From Planctomycetes bacterium UBA7888 (GTDB taxonomy: Bacteria > Planctomycetota > UBA1135), in the NCBI GenBank assembly GCA_002500505.1, contig DLRM01000061.1, positions 1 to 36,687 of the forward strand: a stretch of DNA of 36,687 nucleotides. The letters are read 5' to 3'. Made by a program: the position numbers and the translations under genes. Below are positions 8,134 through 15,713 of the stretch, one piece after another. Within the stretch, counting starts at the first letter, position 1, and each line of letters begins with the position of its first letter. The notes below the pieces were generated by a model. That model saw only the letters and a list, made by a program, of their open reading frames with translations. It searched no databases and had not been told where the DNA came from.

Positions 8134-8624
8134 CGCACCTTTTGAGGTTCTGGGGTCCATGCAATCCAGGCGCAGGCAAGAATCATGAGCGTGTTTTGAA
8201 GGAGCTTAGTGCAGGCGTGGACGACTCCAGTCCCGCAGCCACAATCAAAAGCGATGTCACAGAAGCTTTTCCCCAAAGTTTCCTGCAAATAGAGTGTTTG
8301 AAACAGCACTGCCGTCGTGAAGCCGAGCAAGATGAGCAGGAGAACCAATGCGGCTCCTCGGCGAAGGATGCCAAGAAACAATAGGATTCCCCCCGTGATT
8401 TCTAGGATGGGAATCCAAGTCGCAAGGATATTTAGAAAAGCGAAATGAAGATTGGCTAGGGAGTCGTATTCGTGAATGGCTTTTAGGAATCCTGCTGGGT
8501 CCCCAAGCTTCTTAGAGCCGAAATAAATCATGGCTAAGCCTAGGGCAAGAGCGGTCAGGCGTCGAAGGCCTGCACGAGCTCGACTTCCAGGTGCGGGTTC
8601 AGTGGCTGGAGTTAATTCGCTCAT
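8130..8624 (-). CDS. DoxX/MauE-like membrane protein
   Basis: 164 residues with four hydrophobic segments. The sequence MIYFGSKKLGDPAGF near residue 35 is the typical first-helix exit of DoxX-like proteins. A cysteine cluster (CDIAFDCGCGTGVVHAC) sits between helices 3 and 4, as in the MauE branch, which is linked to disulfide handling. Overlaps of ATGA at both ends couple it to the upstream rhodanese and the downstream lipase. The pairing of a rhodanese carrying a reactive Cys with a Cys-rich MauE-like membrane protein suggests a shared sulfur or thiol-redox role at the membrane; this is inference. Substrates are unknown. Confidence 0.82.
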   Translation of the reverse strand: MSELTPATEPAPGSRARAGLRRLTALALGLAMIYFGSKKLGDPAGFLKAIHEYDSLANLHFAFLNILATWIPILEITGGILLFLGILRRGAALVLLLILLGFTTAVLFQTLYLQETLGKSFCDIAFDCGCGTGVVHACTKLLQNTLMILACAWIAWTPEPQKVR

Positions 8625-9142
8625 GGTTCAATGGGGAAGCCAGCCTTTCGCCAAGCTTCAAAGCCTGTTTCGAAAACACCAATAATCTCTGGGGGGACTT
8701 GGTGGCGGTACACCAGGTCATGCGCCAAAAGAATGCTGTCTTCGCAGTCACCGCCATTGCAATAGACCACAACCATGCTGGCTTCTCGGAGGCGAGTCAC
8801 AATTCCCTCAGGCCAGGTATTTGGATTCGCATAATGATCTAAATTCCAAGCGCCGGGCAAGTGGCCGGATTCAAAGGTTGAGCTCCTGCGGGCGTCGACG
8901 ATGTAAATCCCACCAAGGGCGTCCTCTCGGTATGACCACCAATCTTTGGCATCCGCCAGGGAAACAGACTGAAACTCGTGTTCAGGGAGGCCGTCTCCCG
9001 TTTGAGCAGTTGAGCTACCCTCGAAGTAATTCCTGGACAATTCCAGGCTATTGGGATGCAAGAATTGCACCAACAGAGTTGCGATGCCGCTGAGGAGAAG
9101 GAATCTCCAGGCTTGGCGCAGGGGAAGACCTAGATGGTTCAT
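8621..9142 (-). CDS. Membrane-anchored rhodanese-like protein
   Basis: 173 residues. One hydrophobic N-terminal segment (about 12-28) probably anchors the protein with the rhodanese domain (about 55-170) outside the cytoplasm. Domain landmarks are IYIVDARRSSTFESGHLPGA and the active-site strand VVVYC with the catalytic Cys128 followed by NGGDCEDS, which has a second cysteine five residues later. The usual arginine of the CxxxxR loop is absent. Rhodaneses carry persulfide sulfur on the active Cys; the two cysteines could instead form a disulfide. Stop and start overlap (ATGA) with the DoxX/MauE-like gene. No Shine-Dalgarno precedes the ATG, consistent with coupling to the small upstream frame. 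Confidence 0.88.
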   Translation of the reverse strand: MNHLGLPLRQAWRFLLLSGIATLLVQFLHPNSLELSRNYFEGSSTAQTGDGLPEHEFQSVSLADAKDWWSYREDALGGIYIVDARRSSTFESGHLPGAWNLDHYANPNTWPEGIVTRLREASMVVVYCNGGDCEDSILLAHDLVYRHQVPPEIIGVFETGFEAWRKAGFPIEP

Positions 9143-9321
9143 CGTTTGATTCTAACTGCGGAGAACCAAGCGCAAGTCGTCTGTGAGAACGACCGTGCCG
9201 AGAGGGGCTTGGTTTGAAATCCAAATCTTGTTGCTTCGTCCAGTTTGATTGGCCCAAGCGAAGTATGCCCGACCCAAGCTGTTTGTTGAGTGAGTAGGGC
9301 GCAAAAAACAGGAAGGAGCAT
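9139..9321 (-). CDS. Possible small ORF between CehA-like and rhodanese genes
   Basis: A 60-codon frame beginning MLLPVFCALLTQQTAW, which resembles a short signal peptide. It starts 9 nt after the CehA-like stop, and its TGA overlaps the rhodanese ATG (ATGA), the same coupling used by the next two gene pairs. Against it: no Shine-Dalgarno, no recognisable domain, and an overlapping frame ending with TAG at 9152-9154 also reads like protein (YFAWANQTGRSNKIWISN). The region may therefore be a frameshifted remnant of one small secreted protein rather than two alternatives. Confidence 0.35.
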   Translation of the reverse strand: MLLPVFCALLTQQTAWVGHTSLGPIKLDEATRFGFQTKPLSARSFSQTTCAWFSAVRIKR

Positions 9322-9330
9322 GTTTTTGGC

Positions 9331-11364
9331 TTAACCGGAAACGGCTTCCAGAATTGGCAAAAGATGCTCTTCCCAGGGAGCATTCTGGGCGGCGAGCTCT
9401 TCCAAAAGCCGTGCATCCTCCTTCGCAAGAAGACTGTAAAGCTGGATGCTCACGGCCAAATCGGAATCATTGAGAAGGTCAATGAGAACTTTGACTCGTT
9501 TTTTCCCTTTCTTTAGGATGGCTTTTGCTGTGTCCCTTGGAGAAAGCCAACGCCCGTCTCGGTCTCCATCAACTTGGATAGGATTGGTCATAGCCCAAAG
9601 GGATGGCATCAAGCTTTGATGAAAGCCACCGGTTGGGTTAGGTGCCCATGCAGTGAAGACCACCCAAGAGTCATGTTCTGGAACATTCAAGTCAAACTGA
9701 AAGGTGGAATCAAACGGGGCTGCATCGAGAGGGGGTAACTGAATTTCTGAAGCAAGCTTTCCGTTTATGTAAGCGGTCAGTTTCTCAGGGCTTGCCCAGG
9801 AAGCACAGGCAAGTCTGGCCTGCAGGCTGACCTTTCCATTTTTCGCCTTCATGCGTCTTCCCATCATGGGCTTCCCATTCTGTAGAGCTTCCAAGTAAAG
9901 ACCAAGGCTCACACTGGAGTAGCCATTCGCCAGAGCGGAGGCAGCCTTTTGGATGGGAATACGTGCAGGGTTTCTGTCTTCGCATTCGACATAGGTTCGG
10001 CCCTCACCGACTCGGTCGCCCACGGTGTGGGAGTCCGAAGAACCAACGGCCATAATCCAGTCCCCGTGGTTGAGGAGAGCAAACCAGTCTTGGAGTATTG
10101 CCTCTACAGGAGTTTGGGGGGTCGTGCTATTAATCAATTCAATCGCATCAAAAAGAAAGGGGGTCTCTCCAAGCCGACTTCCGGTCTTTTTGTCCAAAGC
10201 GAGCTTTCCAAATGGGCCCTTTTCGGCAGAGGGCCAGCGTGGATGATTCAGAATGATTGCCTTTGCACCTTTCTCTCGGATGCCATGAATGAGATTGCTC
10301 CAATCCTCTGGCTTCTCAGTCGCAAAATTTTTGTGCGGAGGGACGGAGTCTTTGGAGTTGAGCGGAAAGGCGTTGAAATGACCAATGGGAGTAGTCACTT
10401 CATTTCCCACGACGGGTGTAAACCAATTCGTGTACCCAAGTTCTTCCTGGAAAGGCGCATAGTCTGTGTTGTGGTTGTGATCGGTTGCGACTGGAAGCTC
10501 AATACCTTCTGCGGCAAGAGTGACTTGCCTTTCCTCGACGCTTGAGTCTCCGTGGCCGGAGTAGGTCAGAGTATGAATGTGTGTGTCGGTTGCGACAAAG
10601 CCAGTGGTGTCAACCTCCTTCGATATTGCGAGAGATGCTGAAGCTTCTTTTGCAAAGTGAACCGTCACGGTTTGAGAGTTAACGCCCCACTCAGTCCCAT
10701 GGCTTGCCCACACTTCATATTCCCCTTCAGGGATTTCCACGGAACAAGTTCCAAATGGGGGGTAAACAATTCCATTCCTTGTGGGGGTCAGCGCAGGCAT
10801 GGAATAGTAAAGGGGAGGAAGATTGCCTTCTTTGTCTAGGATGGTCACTCTTGCAGGAATCTGCTTCTTTGTTTCTAGATTTCGGACCTCTAGTTTGAGG
10901 GTGCCAAGTCGTTTTAACTCTCGAAAAGATTGGGGAATGACTTGGACTTCGCCAATAGTGATGTCATCTGTTGTGGTATTGCATTGGAGTTTGAATTGAT
11001 TCTTCCCCTTGCGAATTGTCTTTGGCGGAATTGGGTAAAAGTTTTCCTTGAGCTCTGCGCCACGATTCAGATGAGCGACCTCGTCGCCGTTGATTGAAAT
11101 GACCCAGTCATTGTCCACGTGGCGATGTTTGAGGCGGAGTGTCCATTCGGTGGAATTGCGCCGTGATGCTTCAAAAGAAATTTCCAGTGGTGCTGGGGTA
11201 GGTTTCGGATCTGCTTCTGTCCACTCCGGCGTTTCTGAATCCCCAAGGTGACGATAGGAGTCCAGGATAGAAAAAGCCTCCTCTTGTCGGCCCTCTATTA
11301 GAGCGCAAGCAAGGCCTAAGAGGAAAGGGATGAGGAGGAGGGGGCTATGAGCAGCAGGTTTCAT
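9331..11364 (-). CDS. Exported CehA/McbA-type PHP-domain metal-dependent hydrolase
   Basis: 677 residues with a signal peptide (about 1-22, HSPLLLIPFLLGLACAL). An N-terminal beta-rich region up to about 265 is followed by a PHP fold. Its landmarks are the opening metal motif DTHIHTLTYSGHGD, the VATDHNH strand, the NHPRWP motif with histidine, and GSSDSHT near residue 450. A beta-domain and a helical tail follow. CehA/McbA proteins include carbaryl and phosphoester hydrolases; the physiological substrate here is unknown. The ATG has no Shine-Dalgarno, but TATACT lies exactly 6 nt upstream. It heads the chain that continues into the rhodanese, DoxX-like and lipase genes. The enzyme probably acts in the periplasm, judged from the signal peptide. 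Confidence 0.88.
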   Translation of the reverse strand: MKPAAHSPLLLIPFLLGLACALIEGRQEEAFSILDSYRHLGDSETPEWTEADPKPTPAPLEISFEASRRNSTEWTLRLKHRHVDNDWVISINGDEVAHLNRGAELKENFYPIPPKTIRKGKNQFKLQCNTTTDDITIGEVQVIPQSFRELKRLGTLKLEVRNLETKKQIPARVTILDKEGNLPPLYYSMPALTPTRNGIVYPPFGTCSVEIPEGEYEVWASHGTEWGVNSQTVTVHFAKEASASLAISKEVDTTGFVATDTHIHTLTYSGHGDSSVEERQVTLAAEGIELPVATDHNHNTDYAPFQEELGYTNWFTPVVGNEVTTPIGHFNAFPLNSKDSVPPHKNFATEKPEDWSNLIHGIREKGAKAIILNHPRWPSAEKGPFGKLALDKKTGSRLGETPFLFDAIELINSTTPQTPVEAILQDWFALLNHGDWIMAVGSSDSHTVGDRVGEGRTYVECEDRNPARIPIQKAASALANGYSSVSLGLYLEALQNGKPMMGRRMKAKNGKVSLQARLACASWASPEKLTAYINGKLASEIQLPPLDAAPFDSTFQFDLNVPEHDSWVVFTAWAPNPTGGFHQSLMPSLWAMTNPIQVDGDRDGRWLSPRDTAKAILKKGKKRVKVLIDLLNDSDLAVSIQLYSLLAKEDARLLEELAAQNAPWEEHLLPILEAVSG

Positions 11365-11376
11365 TTGGAGAGTATA
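11365..11376 (-). promoter_or_regulatory. Candidate -10 element of the CehA-like gene (leaderless)
   Basis: On the minus strand TATACT (11376-11371) is followed by CTCCAA and then the ATG at 11364, a spacing that puts +1 on the start codon. A weak -35 (TTCGGT, 16 nt upstream) falls in the loop region of the upstream gene's terminator hairpin. Confidence 0.45.
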
Positions 11377-11412
11377 AAAGAAGAACCCCGCTACCGAAGC
11401 AGCGGGGTTCTT
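11373..11412 (-). terminator. Rho-independent terminator of the secreted-protein gene
   Basis: AAGAACCCCGCT at 11381-11392 and AGCGGGGTTCTT at 11401-11412 form a perfect 12-bp stem with an 8-nt loop. On the minus strand it is followed by the T-rich tract CTTTTAT and lies 20 nt after the stop of the gene at 11432. The T-tract runs straight into the -10 element of the next gene. Confidence 0.88.
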
Positions 11413-11431
11413 TACGAAAAGCTGATTTAAA

Positions 11432-12565
11432 TCAGCCCATCAACATTACACCGTTGGACATTGCAACCAAGTTAGAAGGCTTTAATGCTCCAGCAGTTTC
11501 AATTACCTGAGCGTACACAGCAGGAGGTGCACTTCCAGGAACAGTAAGGGTCAAGGAACCAGTAGCGGCGTCCATTGCGAAATCAACGAGCCATGGGTAA
11601 GAAACTACAAGCTCTGCACCAGGCAGTGTGTAGCTCCAAGTGCCAGCGCTGACAACCATGGAAACTGTGTTGGATGTGCTGTGACCAGAAACGTTGAAGG
11701 TTACGTTTGAGCCAGGAGCGTAGTCGCTAGTAGAGAAAGCCAAAGTGTTGTTGGCGTGACCGTAAGCGGCAGTACCGGTGGAAGGACCGTACATCTTCAT
11801 GCTGAAGGAGCCGTAAGGAACTCCACCAAACCAGTAACAACCACTCCATGCAGCGGTAGGATCTTCCCACCAGAAGAAGTTTTCGTTACCAGAACCACAA
11901 CCAGCACCAGAAACAGGATTCGCACATGGAAGATCCAAGATTGATCCAGTATCGTTCATGCCAGACATGCCAGGGTTGGAACCAAATGCCCAGCCAAAGT
12001 AGCGGGCGGCACCAGCGGCGTCGTGGGTACGGAACATTGCAGAAGTATCAGTCGAGCACTCAGCTCCACCTTCTAGGTCCATTCCAACACCCCAACATGC
12101 GAGGTTACCGTTGGAGCCGAGAGGCAGACCAGTGATGGTGTATGCGCAAGTTGCAGCAGCAGGAGATGTGCAAGGGACATAGTCATCGTAGAAGTTGATG
12201 AGGATCGCACCGGAGTTTCCAGTTGGGTCCAAATCGTAGGAGCAGTATGCGAAGTCAAATCCATTGACCTGGTCAACACCAGATGCATTTGAATCCTGCA
12301 CATGACCTTCATCGATCCAGAGCTGGTCAGCAGAGGTTGTAGAGGAGTTACCCACGGTCGCAAAGTAGTTGCCCCAAGTGGTGCAGTTATACAGAACGCG
12401 AGTGCCAGCGCGGCTTGACAAGGACCACTCTCCTGTGGCCATTTTGTACTCACCCAAGTACTTGACTGGGGTGTTTGCTTTGCTGTGGAAGTTAGCTTGG
12501 TTTTGGGCAGCGGCGCCAGCACAAAGTGCGACGACGGCTACGCCTGTGAGGATGTTACGCAACAT
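11432..12565 (-). CDS. Secreted protein, function unknown, probably abundant
   Basis: 377 residues with a clean signal peptide cut after about residue 20 (ILTGVAVVALCAGAAAQ). The mature part is acidic and rich in G, S, T, N, W and Cys (about 12 Cys), consistent with a disulfide-bonded extracellular beta protein. The last 110 residues form an Ig-like beta module ending VYAQVIETAG...LVAMSNGVMLMG, similar in pattern to the C-termini of the FG-GAP proteins at 24984 and 27844. Upstream AGAGAAAAAA is a weak ribosome site. A long structured leader and a perfect 12-bp terminator isolate it as a single-gene unit and suggest high expression. No enzymatic motif is seen; a surface or sheath component is possible. 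Confidence 0.85.
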   Translation of the reverse strand: MLRNILTGVAVVALCAGAAAQNQANFHSKANTPVKYLGEYKMATGEWSLSSRAGTRVLYNCTTWGNYFATVGNSSTTSADQLWIDEGHVQDSNASGVDQVNGFDFAYCSYDLDPTGNSGAILINFYDDYVPCTSPAAATCAYTITGLPLGSNGNLACWGVGMDLEGGAECSTDTSAMFRTHDAAGAARYFGWAFGSNPGMSGMNDTGSILDLPCANPVSGAGCGSGNENFFWWEDPTAAWSGCYWFGGVPYGSFSMKMYGPSTGTAAYGHANNTLAFSTSDYAPGSNVTFNVSGHSTSNTVSMVVSAGTWSYTLPGAELVVSYPWLVDFAMDAATGSLTLTVPGSAPPAVYAQVIETAGALKPSNLVAMSNGVMLMG

Positions 12566-12924
12566 GAGTATTTTTTCTCTTTTAGTGCTTAAGGAATGAG
12601 GATGGGGGAAAGGAGATTACCGTTCCCCCACCGAGGGGGGGCCGAACCGGGGTTTCCACCGGCTCTCCTTACACCAACAATATTCCAGAATCGGATAAAT
12701 TGCTACTCTGACTGGAAAAAAAATTGCGATTTCTAAAAAAACTCGAGCAATTGTGCCGAATCCGCAAAAGTACTGGAACCTAAAATGTAGATAGGCCGTC
12801 AAGCGCGGTGGCCACCTAAGATACTGTAAATAAGAGGGTTGCGGTGTTTCCTGGGGGAGTTCCCAATGGAATATCCTAATTTTCCTTCAAAAATCAGCCT
12901 AAATCCTCCTAAATAAAAAAAAAA
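12566..12924. other. 359-bp intergenic region upstream of the secreted-protein gene
   Basis: No convincing gene. The part next to 12565 holds the structured leader listed separately. 12670-12800 is AT-rich with A6-A8 and T-runs and probably carries the promoter, but I cannot place a -35/-10 pair confidently. GGTGGCCACC at 12808-12817 is a perfect palindrome. A T10 run on the minus strand follows directly after the rmlA stop codon, and an A/T-only stem (AAAAACT/AGTTTTT) may help terminate rmlA. Confidence 0.5.
12603..12669 (-). promoter_or_regulatory. Structured 5' leader, possible pseudoknot
   Basis: TGGGGGAA (12603-12610) and TTCCCCCA (12623-12630) form a perfect 8-bp hairpin. Its loop carries, in the transcript, TCTCCT (12616-12611), which can pair with AGGAGA (12669-12664) further 5', giving an H-type pseudoknot around a CCGG/CCGG hairpin. 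It lies 38-104 nt upstream of the ATG of the secreted protein. It matches no riboswitch class I know. Confidence 0.45.
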
Positions 12925-13638
12925 CTAGTTTGAGCCCTCGCAGAGTTTTTGAGCGGAATTGAGCCCTTTCGGGGTTCCAGCATCCGCCCAGCGCCCAGGA
13001 AGAATCTGGTGATAAAGACCCTTCTCCTTCAGATAGAGGTTTAAAAGATCCAAAACTTCAGTTTCACCTCTACGGGATGGCTTCAGGAGCGGAATTCTTT
13101 CCATGGCACTTGAATCTAGAAGATAGCAACCGGTCACCGCCAGCCCAGGGTCTCTGGATTGCGGTTTTTCACATAAGGAAGTAACCCGACCCTCTATTAG
13201 GTAGGCGACGCCAAAGGGGGAGCAGTCGGGGACTTGTTTAAGGAAGATGTGGGCTGGCTGGATTCGCGGATTCCAAGCGCGAATAAAAGCAGATAAATCA
13301 TCTTCAAAGAAATTGTCCCCCAATAGGAGCACGCAGGGCTCTTGCTCCGTTTCACCCAAGCAGAGGCTTAGGCCATGGGGAATGCCTGACGGGTCGTATT
13401 GAGTTACAAAGCGGATGTTATTGTTCTCCAATTCGGTCCCCATTAGTTCCTTTCGAAAAAGAACCTCTTCATTTGGATTGACGACTACAGAGAGGTCTGA
13501 AATCCCAGAGCGGACTAAAAGGCGCAAGCCATAAAGAAACATGGCTCCTCCTTGAATAGGGAGGAGGTGCTTGTTCTTCCCCTTTGTGATTTCTTGGAGT
13601 CGTGTTCCCCGCCCACCGGCTAGAAGGACCCCCTTCAT
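12925..13638 (-). CDS. rmlA: Glucose-1-phosphate thymidylyltransferase-like nucleotidyltransferase
   Basis: 237 residues, a sugar-1-phosphate nucleotidyltransferase that would make dTDP-glucose from glucose-1-phosphate and dTTP. Landmarks are the N-terminal VLLAGGRGTRLQEITKG nucleotide loop, the NKHLLPI motif, the metal aspartate in LLLGDNFFED, EKP (SLCEKPQS) and a C-terminal GRWADAGTP. It is shorter than classical RmlA (about 290) and lacks the C-terminal extension, as in the short archaeal/actinobacterial-like RmlA group. ATGA overlap with the rmlB stop supports the start and the joint role in dTDP-deoxysugar synthesis. Specificity for dTTP is inferred from the rmlB neighbour. rmlC and rmlD are not in the window. 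Confidence 0.87.
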   Translation of the reverse strand: MKGVLLAGGRGTRLQEITKGKNKHLLPIQGGAMFLYGLRLLVRSGISDLSVVVNPNEEVLFRKELMGTELENNNIRFVTQYDPSGIPHGLSLCLGETEQEPCVLLLGDNFFEDDLSAFIRAWNPRIQPAHIFLKQVPDCSPFGVAYLIEGRVTSLCEKPQSRDPGLAVTGCYLLDSSAMERIPLLKPSRRGETEVLDLLNLYLKEKGLYHQILPGRWADAGTPKGLNSAQKLCEGSN

Positions 13639-14702
13639 GCCCCTTCAGGTAGTTGTGTATTGGTCAAGCCAAGCCTTTCCCCCCGATAGCCGCTTTGCAT
13701 TTCTGCAGATTGAACCCAACTCGAATGGTCCAAATACCAATTTACGGTTTCCTTGATCCCCTGCTTGAAAGAAGTCATTTGAGGTAACCAGCCCGTTTCT
13801 TTACGAAGCTTGGCCCCAGAAGAGGCGTATCGGAAATCATGACCAGGTCGGTCCGTGACAAAGCTGATTGAGGACTGGCTACTTGGAATACACGAAAGAA
13901 CTGCTTTGACAACCTCGAGATTTGTGCACACATTTTCCGATGAGATGCAGTAACGATTTCTCGGCTTCCCTCGTTCGGCAAGTGCAGCCAACGCAGTGAC
14001 ATGGTCCTGGACATGAATCCAATCTCGAACTTGCGCTCCATTGCCAAAAACTGGGAGCGGTTCATCCCGAAGAGCTTTCTGAACCATGAGAGGGATTAGT
14101 TTCTCCGGAAATTGAAAAGGGCCATAGTTGTTTCCAGAGTGGCTTATGAGGGAGGGCACCGCAAAGCATTGAGCCCATGTTTCAACGAGGATGTCAGCCG
14201 CTGCCTTTGTCGTGGAGTACGGGTTTCGAGGTTCGGGGAGGGAGTCCTCAGAAAAAAAACCATCCCCTCCAAGGGCTCCGAAGACTTCGTCTGTTGAAGA
14301 GTGGAGCAAGAGAAAATCATGCGGTGGGGAATCCTTCAGCCAAGTGTGCAGGGCGTCGAGCACGGCTCGAGTCCCTTCAATGTTGGTCCGCAAAAATGGC
14401 GTGAGGTTGTCGAGTGAACGATCCACATGGGATTCTGCGGCCAAGTGAAACACGCGGTCAGGGTTTTCAGTTTGAAGACAGTGGAGGAATGAGGCTTCGT
14501 CAGCAATGTCTGCCTGGATGAGTTTGAAACTTGAGTTTTCTAGGAGAGGAGGAAGAGTCTCGGGGCACGCCGCATAAGTTAGGGAGTCGTAAACAACGAC
14601 ACTTTCGGCTCCGGCCATAAGAGCATGGAGGGCAAGATTGCTGCCAATAAAGCCTGCACCACCTGTGATAAGGATTCGTCGGCCTTGAAGGTCGGGTTTC
14701 AC
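13635..14702 (-). CDS. rmlB: dTDP-glucose 4,6-dehydratase
   Basis: 355 residues of the extended short-chain dehydrogenase family, converting dTDP-glucose to dTDP-4-keto-6-deoxyglucose with bound NAD. Landmarks are the Rossmann motif TGGAGFIGSN (13-22), HLAAESHVDRS, the dehydratase triad HSSTDEVFG with T137, D138 and E139, the catalytic YSTTK (Tyr162, Lys166), and NNYGPFQFPEKLIPL. The start is a GTG at 14702 with AAGG 3 nt upstream, 3 nt after the stop of the preceding unknown gene. Its stop overlaps the rmlA start. The product feeds rhamnose or another 6-deoxysugar for cell-surface polysaccharide. Confidence 0.95.
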   Translation of the reverse strand: MKPDLQGRRILITGGAGFIGSNLALHALMAGAESVVVYDSLTYAACPETLPPLLENSSFKLIQADIADEASFLHCLQTENPDRVFHLAAESHVDRSLDNLTPFLRTNIEGTRAVLDALHTWLKDSPPHDFLLLHSSTDEVFGALGGDGFFSEDSLPEPRNPYSTTKAAADILVETWAQCFAVPSLISHSGNNYGPFQFPEKLIPLMVQKALRDEPLPVFGNGAQVRDWIHVQDHVTALAALAERGKPRNRYCISSENVCTNLEVVKAVLSCIPSSQSSISFVTDRPGHDFRYASSGAKLRKETGWLPQMTSFKQGIKETVNWYLDHSSWVQSAEMQSGYRGERLGLTNTQLPEGA

Positions 14703-14705
14703 GCC

Positions 14706-15713
14706 TTAGACCGTTGCTTCACGGTCAAGAAAGTAAGTCATGACATACTCTTCCGCAGTTTTTTTCGGGCCGGGCAAATCTTTTAATTTCCGAGCTGACG
14801 CTTGCAGATATCGGCTTCTGAAAAATTGATAGAAACGAACGCACTCGTGCGTTTGACCACTATCTTTTCCGAGTTCATCGTTGACTCCTGCTTCTTCGGG
14901 AGTCAGGGAGAAAGTGCCCGAGTCCTCCATCAGTTGAGCAATGGATTGAATTTTCTCTGTCGAAACTCCAATCAGAAATTCTTGGAAGGCTTGATGCTCA
15001 TCGTCATCCAAATGTGGTCTAGAAAAGTAGTCTACGAATTCTGGGTCGCAACCGGATTGGAGGAGGCGCATGATTTCTGAAACTCCAAGGAGGGTGCCAA
15101 CGCTCACCCGAATCCTCCGCCGAGCGGCCCAGGTGGCCGACAGTAGAGGGAAAAAATGGCGAGCCCCATAAAGGTGCCGAGATTCCCAGAATCGGGATAA
15201 ATAATCCACGGCTGCAACCCGAATTCGGCGTTCCGTGTCTGTGTCCATTGCAATGGACTGGAGAACATCCTCAGCGAGGCGTGTGTAAATACAGCTGTAC
15301 ATCCAATACTCCACCTTTTCAGAAAGGGGGTGCACCTTCGGGGAGAGTTCAAGAAGAAGATAGAAAGCCAAACGCCAAGTGTTGAGCTCGGCCATCACTA
15401 GGGAACGCCCAACAATGGCTCGAGTTGGAAGGAAGAGCTCAATGCTCGTGTCGTCTGCGTGCGTGAGGAGGTCCACCAAGGAATCTCGGCCGCGAATTCT
15501 GGCGCCAAGTTCTTGCTCCCCAAAAATTGGGGGAAAGGCAGCAAGTGCATGGGCCAGTCCGCCCACACGTTCAACGTTCTCAGTGAGGGACTTTAAGAGG
15601 GTTTGGCTTTCGGGGCTGGAACTTTCTTCTAAAAGAGTGGCGATACTACGGAGAGTCTCCTGCTCTTCGGAGTCGAAGCTTGTTCCAGGGTGGAAGGCCA
15701 GAGGTTGAGTCAT
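14706..15713 (-). CDS. Unknown helical protein between upp and rmlB
   Basis: 335 residues, no signal peptide or membrane segment. It is mostly predicted alpha-helix with short amphipathic repeats and many aromatic-charged motifs (DYLSRFWESRHLYG, YQFFRSRYLQ), which gives a HEAT-like impression; no catalytic motif is seen. Acidic stretches such as HLDDDEHQ occur near residue 230. The start ATG overlaps the upp stop (ATGA) and the stop lies 3 nt before rmlB, so it is firmly inside this operon. I do not recognise the family. A cytoplasmic scaffold or regulator is possible, but nothing shows it. Confidence 0.82.
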   Translation of the reverse strand: MTQPLAFHPGTSFDSEEQETLRSIATLLEESSSPESQTLLKSLTENVERVGGLAHALAAFPPIFGEQELGARIRGRDSLVDLLTHADDTSIELFLPTRAIVGRSLVMAELNTWRLAFYLLLELSPKVHPLSEKVEYWMYSCIYTRLAEDVLQSIAMDTDTERRIRVAAVDYLSRFWESRHLYGARHFFPLLSATWAARRRIRVSVGTLLGVSEIMRLLQSGCDPEFVDYFSRPHLDDDEHQAFQEFLIGVSTEKIQSIAQLMEDSGTFSLTPEEAGVNDELGKDSGQTHECVRFYQFFRSRYLQASARKLKDLPGPKKTAEEYVMTYFLDREATV

